From the NCBI GenBank assembly GCA_036490215.1, contig DASXEH010000036.1, forward strand, positions 124,001 to 188,000: DNA of 64,000 nucleotides. Direction: 5' to 3'. Under the pieces are notes generated by a model. The model was given only the letters and a program-made list of their open reading frames with translations, was not told the DNA's origin and did not search any database. Positions 8,199 to 17,488 of the stretch are shown here, one piece after another. Positions within the stretch are counted from its first letter, which is position 1. Every line of letters starts with the position of its first letter. The translations under genes were made by a program, and so were the position numbers. This DNA comes from JASHSH01 sp036490215 (lineage in GTDB: Bacteria > Pseudomonadota > Alphaproteobacteria > Rhodospirillales > Magnetospirillaceae).

Positions 8199-9190
8199 TC
8201 CAGCCAGATCACCGCCGCGACAAAGGCGATGTAGAGCCAGATGGTCTGGACCAAAACCCAGCCATTGGCGCGGCCAGTGCGGAAGACAAAGAGTAGTCCG
8301 GCAATCGCCAGCGCCGTCGCCGCAGCCGAATAGAGAGCGATCCGGTCGAGCATCCAGGGCGAAAATAGAAGGCCGAACGCGGTCGGCACAGTGGCCTGCA
8401 CCATCATCGCGCCGCTGATATTGGCCAAAGCCAGTCGTCGTTTGCCCTGGCGCACCCAGATCACCGCATTCATCACCTCGGGCAACTCGGTCGCAACCGG
8501 GCTCAGGAACAACGCGACCGCCCCCGGCGCAAGGCCGAAGCCGATCGCCACATCGCCCAACCGATCCACGAACATATGCGAGGCGATGAACACGACGAGA
8601 AGCGAGCCCAGCGTCTGCACCAGCACCCAAAACAGGCTCGGCTCGGCGGCTTTGGGCTGGATGCGGAGCGGGTTGAGATCCTGGCTGGCGCTGCGCTCTC
8701 CCGCGCTGAATTCGGAAACGCAGAACCAGGCGTAGACGATGATGAACAGGATGCCGGTCGCGGCCTTGTGCGGGAAATGGACGACACCCAGGCCGATCTT
8801 CAGCGCGAAGATGGCCAAGAACCAAATCTGCACGCGGGTCAGCCAGCGGTTGTCGGCCTTTTCGGTGCGCGATTTGATGTGCCGCTGCGATGCCCTGCTG
8901 AGCATCGACGCGCCGACCACGGCATAGGCAATCGTACTCAGCGCCAGCGGCCCGCCGAGCGCCGCACCGACGCCGATATCCACGTCCTGGGGATCGTCAC
9001 CCAACGCCAGGGCGACAAAAGTGATCACGCTTTCAGGCAGCGCCGTACCGAGCGCGGCCAGCAGCGTGCCGGTGGCCGTTTCGCTGACGCCGAGCTTGCG
9101 GCCCAGCCATTCGATGCCGTTGACGAAAAACTCGCTCGCGAAGTAGATCGCCAGCCCGGCCGCAACCAGAATGGCGATCGACTGGGTCAC
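8195..9190 (-). CDS. Sodium/calcium exchanger family membrane protein
   Basis: A 331-residue integral membrane protein with roughly ten hydrophobic segments and the two inverted alpha repeats of the cation/calcium antiporter superfamily: LGTALPESVITFVAL in the first half and LSPVATELPEVMNAVIW in the second, each with the ion-binding glutamate. The two halves are joined by a cytoplasmic loop near residues 100-120 (RASQRHIKSRTEKAD). The GTG start at 9190 overlaps the valS stop in GTGA, so it is probably translated by coupling from valS; longer readings would run inside valS. The transported ion is not certain. Confidence 0.85.
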   Translation of the reverse strand: MTQSIAILVAAGLAIYFASEFFVNGIEWLGRKLGVSETATGTLLAALGTALPESVITFVALALGDDPQDVDIGVGAALGGPLALSTIAYAVVGASMLSRASQRHIKSRTEKADNRWLTRVQIWFLAIFALKIGLGVVHFPHKAATGILFIIVYAWFCVSEFSAGERSASQDLNPLRIQPKAAEPSLFWVLVQTLGSLLVVFIASHMFVDRLGDVAIGFGLAPGAVALFLSPVATELPEVMNAVIWVRQGKRRLALANISGAMMVQATVPTAFGLLFSPWMLDRIALYSAAATALAIAGLLFVFRTGRANGWVLVQTIWLYIAFVAAVIWLD

Positions 9191-11841
9191 GCAGCGCTCA
9201 ATCGTTCGAGCGCTTCGAGAAGCTTGGTGCGGGCCGCGATCCACTCGTCGCGGCGTTCGCGCTGCTCCTCGACCACTTCGAGCTTGGCCTTGGCGATGAA
9301 ATCGGGGTTGTCGAGCTTGCGATCGACCTTGTCGATCTCACCCTCGAGCCGCTTGATCTCCTTGTTCAGCCGCGCCTTTTCTTGGCCGAGATCGATCACG
9401 TCGGCGAGATGGAGATAACCTGTCGCCTCGCCGATTACGATCTGGATCGCACCCTTGCTATGGACGGCACCGTCGCCATCCACGGCCTCGATGATCGAGA
9501 GCCGCGCGAGGCGGCGGATCAGCGCGTCATGGCGCTTCAGCCACTCCTTGGTACGTGGAGACGTATGCGCCAGACGCAGCGGTGCCTCGATCGATGGCGC
9601 CACGTTCATCTCGGCGCGCACGACGCGGATACCGGTAATCGTCGCCACCAGCCAATCCATCTCTTCCTGGGCCGCGGCGTCTGCAAAGGTGATGGTCGGC
9701 CAGGCACGCGTCATCAGCAGACCCGTCTCGCCGAGTTGCTTCCACAACTCCTCGGTGATGAAGGGCATGACTGGATGCAGCAGATGCACGATCTGACGCA
9801 GCGCCCAGGCCGCGGTAGCGCGCGTCTCGGCCCGCGCCGCCGGATCGACACCCTCGCCTTGCAGAATCGGCTTGGCAAATTCCAGATACCAATCGCAGAA
9901 GGTGTTCCAGACCAGCGTGTAGAGCACGGTGGCGGCGTCATTGAAGCGATAGGCCTCGATCGCCTTGGCGGCATCAACCGCACCCGCCGCAATCTTCGAG
10001 ACGATCCAGCGATTGACGGTCTCTTTCGCCGTAAACGGATCGAATCCGGCCACCGGCAAGCATTCGTTCATCTCGCAGAATCGCGCCGCGTTCCAGATCT
10101 TGGTGGCGAAGTTGCGATACCCTTCGATGCGGCTCTCGGCCAGTTTGATGTCGCGCCCCTGGGCGGCGAGCGCCGTCAAGGTGAAGCGCACCGCGTCGCA
10201 GCCGAACTTGTCGATCAGCACCAGCGGGTCGAGGACATTGCCCTTCGATTTTGACATCTTCTGGCCGCGCTCGTCGCGCACCAGGGCGTGGATATAGACC
10301 TCGCGGAACGGCACATCGTCCATGAAGGCGTGGCCCATCATCATCATCCGGGCGACCCAGAAGAAGATGATGTCGAAGCCCGTCACAAGCACGTCGCCGG
10401 GATAGTAGCGCTTCAAGGCCGGTGTCTCTTCAGGCCAGCCGATGGTCGAGAACGGCCACAGCGCCGACGAGAACCACGTGTCGAGCACGTCCTGGTCCTG
10501 GGTCAGCGCGACGGGCTTTCCGTAATGCTTGGTCGCCATCGCCTGTGCTTCGGCCTCGTCATAGGCGACGAAGAACTGACCGTCGGGCCCATACCAGGCG
10601 GGAATCTGATGGCCCCACCAGATCTGGCGCGACACGCACCACGGCTGGATGTTGCGCATCCACTCGAAGAACGTGTTCTCCCAATGCTTGGGCACGAATT
10701 TCGTGCGCCCCTGCTCCACCGCCTCGATAGCCGGCTTGGCGAGCGTCGCAGCGTCGGCAAACCATTGATCGGTCAGCCAGGGCTCGATCACCACGCCCGA
10801 TCGGTCGCCATAGGGCTGCATCAGCGTGTGCGGCTCGATCTTCTCGAGCAGGCCCAGCTCTTCGAACTGTGCCACCACGCGCTTACGCGCTTCGAACCGG
10901 TCGAGGCCGCGATAGGCCTCGGGCGCGTTCTCGTTCAGATGTGCATTGCGGTCGAAGATATTGATCATCGGCAGTTTGTGACGCTGGCCGACGGCGAAGT
11001 CGTTGAAGTCGTGCGCGGGCGTGATCTTCACCGCGCCGCTGCCCTTGGCCGGGTCGGAATATTCGTCGGCGACGATCGGAATCAGGCGGTCGACGATCGG
11101 CAGGCGCACCATCTTGCCGACGAGATCCTTGAAGCGATCATCATCGGGATGCACAGCCACGGCGGTATCGCCCAGCATCGTTTCGGGGCGCGTGGTGGCC
11201 ACGGTGATGAAACGGCCCTCTTCGCCCTCGACCGGATAGCGGAAATACCAGAGGCTGCCCTTGGTCTCCTGCTGTTCGACTTCGAGGTCGGAAATCGCGG
11301 TGTGCAGCTTTGGGTCCCAGTTCACCAACCGCTTATCGCGATAGATGATGCCGCGGCGATGAAGCTCGACGAACACCTTGCGGACGGCCTTCGACAAGCC
11401 CTCGTCCATGGTGAAGCGCTCGCGCGCCCAATCGGGCGAAGCGCCGAGGCGGCGCAACTGGGTGGTGATCGTGCCACCCGATTCCTTCTTCCATTCCCAG
11501 ACGCGCTCGATGAATTTCTCGCGGCCCAGCTTATGGCGATTGGATTGTTCCTGCTCGAGCTGACGCTCGACCACCATCTGCGTTGCGATGCCGGCATGAT
11601 CGGTGCCGGGCTGCCACAGCGCGTCGCGCCCGGCCATCCGGTGATAGCGGATCAGAATGTCCTGCAGCGTGAAGGTCAGCGCGTGGCCCATATGCAGGCT
11701 GCCGGTGACGTTCGGCGGCGGCATCATGATCACGTAGGGGCGCGCACTCGAATCCTCATGCGCCGCGAAGGCACCCGAGCTTTCCCATTCTTGATAAATT
11801 CGGCCTTCGACATCGCCGGGCCGGTAGGTTTTTTCCAGCAT
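9187..11841 (-). CDS. valS: Valyl-tRNA synthetase
   Basis: An 884-residue class I aminoacyl-tRNA synthetase that charges tRNA-Val. The HIGH-type motif is in PPPNVTGSLHMGHAL near residue 40-55, the CP1 editing domain follows (TTRPETMLGDTAVAVHP), and the KMSKS loop is GQKMSKSKGN near residue 540. The C-terminal coiled coil (EKARLNKEIKRLEGEIDKVDRKL) that contacts the tRNA is complete. The start MLEKTYRPGDVEGR at 11841 is preferred over an upstream in-frame start inside the terminator of popZ; GGAG sits 10 bases before it. Confidence 0.97.
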   Translation of the reverse strand: MLEKTYRPGDVEGRIYQEWESSGAFAAHEDSSARPYVIMMPPPNVTGSLHMGHALTFTLQDILIRYHRMAGRDALWQPGTDHAGIATQMVVERQLEQEQSNRHKLGREKFIERVWEWKKESGGTITTQLRRLGASPDWARERFTMDEGLSKAVRKVFVELHRRGIIYRDKRLVNWDPKLHTAISDLEVEQQETKGSLWYFRYPVEGEEGRFITVATTRPETMLGDTAVAVHPDDDRFKDLVGKMVRLPIVDRLIPIVADEYSDPAKGSGAVKITPAHDFNDFAVGQRHKLPMINIFDRNAHLNENAPEAYRGLDRFEARKRVVAQFEELGLLEKIEPHTLMQPYGDRSGVVIEPWLTDQWFADAATLAKPAIEAVEQGRTKFVPKHWENTFFEWMRNIQPWCVSRQIWWGHQIPAWYGPDGQFFVAYDEAEAQAMATKHYGKPVALTQDQDVLDTWFSSALWPFSTIGWPEETPALKRYYPGDVLVTGFDIIFFWVARMMMMGHAFMDDVPFREVYIHALVRDERGQKMSKSKGNVLDPLVLIDKFGCDAVRFTLTALAAQGRDIKLAESRIEGYRNFATKIWNAARFCEMNECLPVAGFDPFTAKETVNRWIVSKIAAGAVDAAKAIEAYRFNDAATVLYTLVWNTFCDWYLEFAKPILQGEGVDPAARAETRATAAWALRQIVHLLHPVMPFITEELWKQLGETGLLMTRAWPTITFADAAAQEEMDWLVATITGIRVVRAEMNVAPSIEAPLRLAHTSPRTKEWLKRHDALIRRLARLSIIEAVDGDGAVHSKGAIQIVIGEATGYLHLADVIDLGQEKARLNKEIKRLEGEIDKVDRKLDNPDFIAKAKLEVVEEQRERRDEWIAARTKLLEALERLSAA

Positions 11842-11870
11842 CCGGGTGCTGCTCCGCGTCTTTGAGTCAC

Positions 11871-11920
11871 AAAACAAAAGGGCCGTTGGGCGCCATATCT
11901 AGCGCCCCACGGCCCCTTTG
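11871..11920 (-). terminator. Rho-independent terminator of popZ
   Basis: Read leftward, AAAGGGGCCGTGGGGCGC pairs across a short ATAT-containing loop with GCGCCCAACGGCCCTTT and is followed by TTTTGTTTTG. The stem is about 17 base pairs with one mismatch. It lies 20 bases after the popZ stop and just before the valS start, so valS should have its own promoter or depend on read-through. Confidence 0.85.
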
Positions 11921-11939
11921 GGAAGGACGCTGCGCCGAC

Positions 11940-12764
11940 TTAATCGGAGTTGGCGACCAACTTCTGAATTTCGCGGCGAGCGATCTTGTCGACCATCGGC
12001 GGCAGATGCTGATTGAGCCAGTCGCGCAGCAGATCGTCGAGGATCTCGCGGCACAGCTGTTCGATCGTGATGCCACCATTGCCCAGCGCGAGATTGCGGT
12101 CGCTCGCCATGGACTGGGTCCGCTGCGCCACCGCGCGCTTCAGCTGAGCGAGAGCCGAACTATTGCCCATGCCGCCCCCCATGCCTGCATCAGCCAATTC
12201 CAGATCGTCGTCGGCCAGCATGTCGGGCGTCAGAACCAGAACGCCGTCGTCGTCCTCGTCGTTACGCTTGCTGCGACGGGGCTCTTCCGGAGACCAGCCT
12301 TTGTTGGCGCCGACGACCGGACGGTCATGCCATTCTTCTTCACGGCCGCCGGGCGCTTCGACCGGCTTGTCGTGCCACTCTTCCTGAGCCGCGCCAGGTC
12401 CTTCGACCGGTTTATCGTGCCATTCCTTAGCCGCGGCACCGGGCCCATCGACGGGCTTTTCCTGCCACTGCTCCTTGGCGACGCCAGGTGCCTCGATCGG
12501 CTTCTCATGCCATTCCTTGGCCTGGCCGCCGGGACCATCGTCCTTCTTGCCGCCGCCCCATTCCTTGGCGGCTGCGCCTGGCGCTTCGTCCTTCTTGCCG
12601 CCACCCCATTCCTTGACCGCCGGCGCAGGCGCCGGTGCGGCAGCAGGTTCAGGCGCTGGAGCAGCCGCTGCCGGCTGCTCCGCCGTCTCTTCCTCAGACA
12701 GAATGCGTCGGATGGAGGCGAGGATGTCCTCCATTGATGGTTCTTGGGCGCCTGCTTCAGCCAT
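11940..12764 (-). CDS. popZ: PopZ-like pole-organizing protein with tandem tryptophan repeats
   Basis: A 274-residue protein with the PopZ (DUF2497) layout: an N-terminal amphipathic helix EPSMEDILASIRRILSEEE (8-26), a long disordered linker, and a C-terminal helical block LCREILDDLLRDWLNQHLPPMVDKI that drives oligomerisation. PopZ forms a polymeric hub at the cell pole that anchors ParB-parS and recruits regulators. Here the linker is unusual: after an alanine/proline stretch (31-49) there are seven tandem units of 15-16 residues of the type KEWHDKPVEGPGAA, with tryptophans at 53, 69, 85, 100, 115, 130 and 145, then an acidic segment. Terminator downstream, tolC upstream. Confidence 0.88.
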   Translation of the reverse strand: MAEAGAQEPSMEDILASIRRILSEEETAEQPAAAAPAPEPAAAPAPAPAVKEWGGGKKDEAPGAAAKEWGGGKKDDGPGGQAKEWHEKPIEAPGVAKEQWQEKPVDGPGAAAKEWHDKPVEGPGAAQEEWHDKPVEAPGGREEEWHDRPVVGANKGWSPEEPRRSKRNDEDDDGVLVLTPDMLADDDLELADAGMGGGMGNSSALAQLKRAVAQRTQSMASDRNLALGNGGITIEQLCREILDDLLRDWLNQHLPPMVDKIARREIQKLVANSD

Positions 12765-12836
12765 GTGTCACCAATTGCTTCGGTGCAACCGCAGCAACGC
12801 GCGACACTGGCCCCATTCCAGATACACGCGTAGCGG

Positions 12837-14222
12837 TCACTTGATCTCCCCATATGAGGGCGAAACGCCGGTGCCGATCCACTTGTCGGTCACCTCGTTG
12901 TAGTTCGCCTTCGGATCGTAAATCGGCACGGACAGATGCAGCGCCTGGGCGGTCAACTGACCGACCTGGCTCTTCACCTGATAGGCCGCCACGACCGCGT
13001 CGTGACGCGCCTCTTCGAGATTCACGCGAGCGGTGAGCAGGTCCTGCTCGGTCGTCAACACGTCGAGCACGGTCCGCGAGCCCACCAGCGATTCGCGCTG
13101 CATGCCTTCGAGGGCAACGCGCGACGCCTTCACTTGGTCTTCCAGCGACTGCACGCGAGCGCGCGCCGACTGCAGATTTTCCCAAGCCTGGGTGGTCGCT
13201 TCGACAGTCTCACGCAGCGTCTCGTCGTATTGCAGCTTCTGCTGGCCGACAGTGTGCTTTTCCTGGCGGATCGCAGCGTATTCGGCGCCCTGCTGATAGA
13301 GCGGAATCGAGACATTGACCAGGGCCGTACCCACGGTAACGCCCGAACCGGTATAGCTCTCTTCGAGCGTGCGGCCGTAGCTGCCTTCGAGCGTCACGGT
13401 CGGCAGCAACGCGCCTTCGGCAAGGTCCACACCCTTGACCGCAGCGTCGTAATTGTACTTCTGCGCCAGAACGGACGGATTGGATTCGGCGCCGGAACGG
13501 GCGGCATCGCTGGTCGCCGGAAGATCGGCCGGCGTCGGCACGGATTCGAGGCCTTTCGGGAGATGACCGACAAGACGCTCGTAATTGGCGATCGCATCCT
13601 GCAGCACGCCCTCGGCGGCACGGCGCGACGCATGAGCGCCCGACACGGCCGCTTCGGCCTGCGACGTATCGGTCCGCGTCACTTCGCCCACGCGGAAGCG
13701 GTCGTTGGTGGCATCGAGCTGACGCTGCAGAACCTGTTCGTTGTTCTTGTTGAGGTCGACGACCGCCTGGTCCTGGATCACGTCCAGATAAGCCGTCACG
13801 GCCCCCAGCAGAACCGCCTGCTCGGTTGCCGCCAACTGCTGCCGGCCCGCATTGACCTGCGCTTCGGCTTGGGAAATCTGTGCGTCGGTACGGCCGCCGC
13901 GATACAGCGGCTCTGCAATATCGAGGGCGGCATCGCGCGCGAACAAGGTCTCGTTGCGCGAAAGCGGCGCCGGAATCGTATTGGCGCCGAGTTGTTCGAC
14001 GCCGATATCGCCGACCACTTTGACGGTCGGACGCCAATTGGCCTTGGCTTCAGGAACGAGCTCGTCCGTCGCGCGCAATTGTGCGCGCTGCGCTTGCAGA
14101 GCCGGGTTACCTGAATAAGCCGCGACCAAGGCTTCCTCCAAGGTTTCGGCGCGCAAAGACGGGGCAAATACCAAGAAGGTAGTGGCCATGAGGCCCGCAT
14201 AAAGGGATGTTCTGACGTACAT
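12837..14222 (-). CDS. tolC: TolC-family outer membrane efflux protein
   Basis: A 461-residue outer membrane channel component for type I secretion or multidrug efflux. Signal peptide MYVRTSLYAGLMATTFLVFA is cleaved after LRA, giving mature ETLEEALVAAYSGNPALQA, the classical start of TolC proteins. Two repeats of long coiled-coil helices and beta strands follow (LYRGGRTDAQISQAEAQV and LYQQGAEYAAIRQEKH), as expected. The length is normal. The inner membrane pump is not adjacent, as is common for alphaproteobacterial TolC located beside the isoaspartate methyltransferase gene. Confidence 0.93.
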   Translation of the reverse strand: MYVRTSLYAGLMATTFLVFAPSLRAETLEEALVAAYSGNPALQAQRAQLRATDELVPEAKANWRPTVKVVGDIGVEQLGANTIPAPLSRNETLFARDAALDIAEPLYRGGRTDAQISQAEAQVNAGRQQLAATEQAVLLGAVTAYLDVIQDQAVVDLNKNNEQVLQRQLDATNDRFRVGEVTRTDTSQAEAAVSGAHASRRAAEGVLQDAIANYERLVGHLPKGLESVPTPADLPATSDAARSGAESNPSVLAQKYNYDAAVKGVDLAEGALLPTVTLEGSYGRTLEESYTGSGVTVGTALVNVSIPLYQQGAEYAAIRQEKHTVGQQKLQYDETLRETVEATTQAWENLQSARARVQSLEDQVKASRVALEGMQRESLVGSRTVLDVLTTEQDLLTARVNLEEARHDAVVAAYQVKSQVGQLTAQALHLSVPIYDPKANYNEVTDKWIGTGVSPSYGEIK

Positions 14223-14445
14223 TTTTCACCCGAAAGATCAGAGACAACCCACCCAAATGGGCCCGATTCAACCCTTTCCCATCCACGGCGCTACGATATC
14301 CGTGGATGTAGAAATATCAAGAGATTTACAAGATTTCCTTAAGACGGCAAATGCCGAGAAATCCAAGGGTTTCCGGCAGTTGGCGGCCGTCTTTGCGTGA
14401 TTTTGCCGCCGATTGTAAACGGCGCCGGTAATTCTAAGGGCAGTC
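14223..14445 (-). promoter_or_regulatory. tolC leader with dyads
   Basis: The 223-base spacer upstream of tolC contains no gene. An 8-base-pair perfect inverted repeat, ATCCACGG (14281-14288) with CCGTGGAT (14300-14307), lies about 60 bases before the tolC start, and a shorter dyad CGGCA-AA-TGCCG is at 14345-14356. An AT-rich stretch between them (14309-14343) could hold the promoter. Regulator unknown. Confidence 0.35.
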
Positions 14446-15099
14446 TTAGAAAACGAAACCGGGCTTACGGGCGAAATCGGACAACATTGTCCCCGAGGCG
14501 TCGAAAAGCTGCCGCGTCGAGAATGTATCGCCCACCCGCAACGTCAAACTGGCCACCCCAACGGAACCGGACTTCTTGGTGATGGCCAGCAAACGGCCGC
14601 GATCGGCAAGCTGCGCAGCCAGCGCGTCAGGCACTTCGGCCACCGAACCTTCGATGATGATCACGTCATAAGGACCATGGGCCTTGTCGCCCGCGGACAG
14701 CGGCCCTTCGACCACGGCGACGTTATCATCGCCCTGCTCCGCCAGCAGCGCGGTTGCGCGCGCAGCCAGAGCCTTATCGCTTTCGAGAGCGACGACGGTC
14801 GACGCCAATTTCGACAGAACCGCCGCGGAATAGCCTGTGCCGCAAGCGATATCGAGCACGACCTCATGAGGCTGAATCGCGGCGTTCTGCAGCAGGCGCG
14901 CGAACACCATCGGCTCCAGCATCCGCCGGCCGCCGCCAACATCGATATCGCCATCCAGATAGGCGACGCTCTTGAAAACCTCGGGAACGAAGGCTTCGCG
15001 CGGCACGGCCTCGAGTGCATCGAGCACGCGGGCATCCGTCACTCTGTTGGTGCGGACCTGGTTCTCCACCATGTTATGGCGAGCGACGCTGAAATCCAT
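14446..15099 (-). CDS. pcm: Protein-L-isoaspartate O-methyltransferase family protein
   Basis: A 217-residue SAM-dependent methyltransferase that starts repair of isoaspartyl residues in aged proteins. Typical blocks are MVENQVRTNRVTDARVLDA near the N-terminus, PREAFVPE, and the SAM-binding LDIACGTGYSAAVLS near residue 80-95. The start at 15099 is set by a very good GGGAGG six bases upstream; the longer reading adds a glycine-rich tail with no ribosome site. Alphaproteobacterial members next to tolC are divergent from true Pcm, so repair activity is inferred. Confidence 0.88.
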   Translation of the reverse strand: MDFSVARHNMVENQVRTNRVTDARVLDALEAVPREAFVPEVFKSVAYLDGDIDVGGGRRMLEPMVFARLLQNAAIQPHEVVLDIACGTGYSAAVLSKLASTVVALESDKALAARATALLAEQGDDNVAVVEGPLSAGDKAHGPYDVIIIEGSVAEVPDALAAQLADRGRLLAITKKSGSVGVASLTLRVGDTFSTRQLFDASGTMLSDFARKPGFVF

Positions 15100-15180
15100 C
15101 CGCAACCTCCCGAAATCCCCTGCCCCGGCCCCCGACACCCCGGGCCGTCAGGACCCGGTTATACAAGCCGGGCTTTACCC

Positions 15181-16044
15181 TTACAACTGGGTGATCGTCC
15201 CATAGGTATCCGGACGCCGGTCGCGGAAGAACTGCCAGAGATTGCGAACTTCCTTGACCATGTCCCAATCCATATCGGCGGTGATCAACTCGTCCTTGTC
15301 TTCGCTGGCCTTGACGATGATCTTGCCGCGCGGATTGACAATATAGGAGCTGCCGTAGAAGCGCCCGATATTCCAGGGCGCCTCGGTGCCGACGCGGTTG
15401 ACCGCGCCGATATAACAGCCATTGGCGACAGCACTGGCCGGCTGTTCCAATTCCCACAAGTATTGCGACAGACCGGCGACTGTGGCCGACGGGTTGACGA
15501 TATATTCCGCGCCGTTAAGCGCCAGCGCCCGCCAACCTTCCGGGAAGTGGCGGTCGTAGCAGATATAGACGCCCAGTTTGCAATAGGTGGTCTGGAACAC
15601 CGGGAATCCCGACGAGCCCGGCTTGAAGAAGAACTTCTCCCAGAAACCGGCAACCTGCGGAATATGCGTCTTGCGGTACTTGCCGAGGAATTTGCCATCG
15701 GCATCGATCACGGCGGCGGTGTTGTAATAGACGCCGGTGATGTCCTCCTCGTAAATCGGAACGACGATCACCATCGAATGCTTCTTGGCCAACTCCTGCA
15801 TCAGCTTGGTGGTCGGGCCATCGGGAATGCGCTCGGCCGCGCCATACCATTTCGAATCCTGGCTCGGGCAGAAATAGGGTTGGTTGAACACCTCTTGCAG
15901 GCAGAGCACCTGCACCTTCTTCCTGCCGGCCTCTTCGATCAGCGGCAGATGCGCGTCGTTCATCTTGTCGCGAATTTGCTCGGGCGACATCGAGGTGTCA
16001 CCCTTCAGCGCCATCTGAATCAACCCGCCGCGCACGATCGTCAT
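15181..16044 (-). CDS. Nitrilase-superfamily amidase, beta-ureidopropionase-like
   Basis: A 287-residue cytoplasmic carbon-nitrogen hydrolase. The catalytic triad is visible: glutamate in LCLQEVF (about residue 50), lysine in GKYRKTHIP (about 125), cysteine in GVYICYDRHFPEGW (about 160). The sequences NQPYFCPSQDSKWY and HFPEGWRALALNGAEY match the beta-ureidopropionase/N-carbamoylputrescine amidase branch. It would hydrolyse an N-carbamoyl amine to amine, carbon dioxide and ammonia, as in the last step of reductive pyrimidine breakdown, but the other genes of that pathway are not in the window. Specificity is therefore open. Confidence 0.82.
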   Translation of the reverse strand: MTIVRGGLIQMALKGDTSMSPEQIRDKMNDAHLPLIEEAGRKKVQVLCLQEVFNQPYFCPSQDSKWYGAAERIPDGPTTKLMQELAKKHSMVIVVPIYEEDITGVYYNTAAVIDADGKFLGKYRKTHIPQVAGFWEKFFFKPGSSGFPVFQTTYCKLGVYICYDRHFPEGWRALALNGAEYIVNPSATVAGLSQYLWELEQPASAVANGCYIGAVNRVGTEAPWNIGRFYGSSYIVNPRGKIIVKASEDKDELITADMDWDMVKEVRNLWQFFRDRRPDTYGTITQL

Positions 16045-16134
16045 GGCCTATCTCCCTGCAATCACCGCAGCATGTTCGCGCTCTAGACAGGGCACGTCAA
16101 ATGCGATGTCCGACCGCGCAGGCTTAATTGGCCT

Positions 16135-16250
16135 GTCATTGCGAGAAGCCCCCGGGTCTCGCCATAGGCGAGCCCGAGGACAGGCTCCGCGACGAAGCAA
16201 TCCACAACCGTCTTGAAACGATGGATTGCTTCGCTATCGCTCGCAATGAC
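16135..16250. repeat. Dispersed palindromic repeat, family A, copy 1
   Basis: The element begins GTCATTGCGAG and ends with its inverse CTCGCAATGAC, with inner inverted arms CGACGAAGCAATCCA and TGGATTGCTTCG. A shorter second copy lies at 33563-33643. Such elements are common in alphaproteobacterial intergenic DNA. It sits between two leftward genes and could act as a folded RNA spacer. Confidence 0.85.
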
Positions 16251-16267
16251 GCTTTGAACTTGAGCAA

Positions 16268-17488
16268 TCACGCTTTAAGCGTCCGCAGATCGAAGGACGG
16301 ATCGGCGGCCTGGGCCGGCCTGAGCGGCACACCGGTCGCGATCAGTTTGCGCGCGGCCATGTGGTCGATAGGGGCATTGAGCGAATCGACGCCGGTCAGC
16401 GTGCCGTCGCGGAAATAGAAGGCCGAGAATTTGCGTGCCGCTATGTCGCCGCGGATCGCATGTTCGGTGTGGCCCATCGACGTGCCGACCATCTGCAACT
16501 TTACGTCGTACTGGTCCGACCAGAACCAGGGCACCACATCGTAGAGCACCTGCTTGCCTACCAGCGACGCCGCCGCGCTCCGCGCCTGATCGGTGGCGTT
16601 CTGCACGGATTCGAGCCGGCAGCGCCCGCCTAAATAACGATTGGGATGATTGGCGCAATCGCCCGCCGCAACAATCGCCGGGTCCGAAGTGCGCGCGAAT
16701 TCATCGACGACAATGCCATTGTCGCAAGCAAGGCCGCAGTCTTGCGCCAGTTCGATATTCGGCACCACGCCAACGCCGACCACCACCAGATCGGCCGGCA
16801 GGATCGAGCCATCGGTGCGCACGACGCCGGTCACGCGCCCGTTCTCGCCGATGAGTTCCGTCACGCCGGCATTGCAAAGCACATCCACCCCGTGATCCGC
16901 ATGCAGCTTCATATAGAAGTCGGAGATCAGCGGCGGGACGACGCGCGGCATTAGCCGTTCGCGCGCTTCCAGCACCGTCACCTGCTTGCCGAGCTTCTTC
17001 AACGACGCCGCGCATTCGAGCCCGATGAACCCGCCGCCGACGATCACCGCGGTCTTGGTCTGATCGAGATGCGCGCGAATACCGCGCACATCATCGATCG
17101 TGCGCAGCATGAACACACCGGCCAGGTTCTCGCCCGGCACGCCGAGTTGCCGCGGCCGCGCCCCGGTGGCGAAGGCGAGGCCAGTGTAGACAATCGCATC
17201 ACCATCGTCGGTGCGGACGGTCTTTGCGGCACGGTCAACTGCAGCCACGCGACGACCCAGCTTCACCTCGATCCCGCGTTCAGTGAAGAACGAGGCGTCG
17301 CGAATGGGCAGACGGTCGTCATCCATCGTGCCGGCGAGGTAGTCCTTGGAAAGTGGCGGCCGGTGATAGGGCAGCGTCCGTTCATCGCCAATAAGGACAA
17401 TACTGCCAGCCCATTTCTCGCGATGCAGCGCGTCCGCCAGCGCCGCGCCGGTATGGGAAGCGCCGACGATAACGATCGGCGCGGGCAT
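16268..17488 (-). CDS. FAD-dependent ferredoxin reductase
   Basis: A 406-residue flavoprotein of the putidaredoxin/rhodocoxin reductase type, which passes electrons from NAD(P)H to a [2Fe-2S] ferredoxin. It has an FAD-binding VIVGASHTGAALADALH at the N-terminus, the conserved YHRPPLSKDYL, an NAD-binding AVIVGGGFIGLECAASL near residue 145, and a second FAD motif IVAAGDCANHPN. Its ATG overlaps the stop of the ferredoxin gene by one base (TAATG), so the pair is translationally coupled. The terminal oxygenase they serve, often a cytochrome P450, is not in this window. Confidence 0.9.
   Translation of the reverse strand: MPAPIVIVGASHTGAALADALHREKWAGSIVLIGDERTLPYHRPPLSKDYLAGTMDDDRLPIRDASFFTERGIEVKLGRRVAAVDRAAKTVRTDDGDAIVYTGLAFATGARPRQLGVPGENLAGVFMLRTIDDVRGIRAHLDQTKTAVIVGGGFIGLECAASLKKLGKQVTVLEARERLMPRVVPPLISDFYMKLHADHGVDVLCNAGVTELIGENGRVTGVVRTDGSILPADLVVVGVGVVPNIELAQDCGLACDNGIVVDEFARTSDPAIVAAGDCANHPNRYLGGRCRLESVQNATDQARSAAASLVGKQVLYDVVPWFWSDQYDVKLQMVGTSMGHTEHAIRGDIAARKFSAFYFRDGTLTGVDSLNAPIDHMAARKLIATGVPLRPAQAADPSFDLRTLKA

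Noticed and set aside
10288..11865. Rightward 525-codon open frame opposite valS
   Set aside because: Antisense shadow of a highly conserved synthetase; composition follows the complementary codons and no domain is seen.
12296..12617. Regular repeats as a CRISPR array
   Set aside because: The repeats are in frame inside popZ, 45-48 bases apart, without unique spacers.
16083..16271. Small leftward frame over the family A repeat
   Set aside because: Its protein consists of translated repeat DNA and occurs only because the palindrome lacks stops in that frame.
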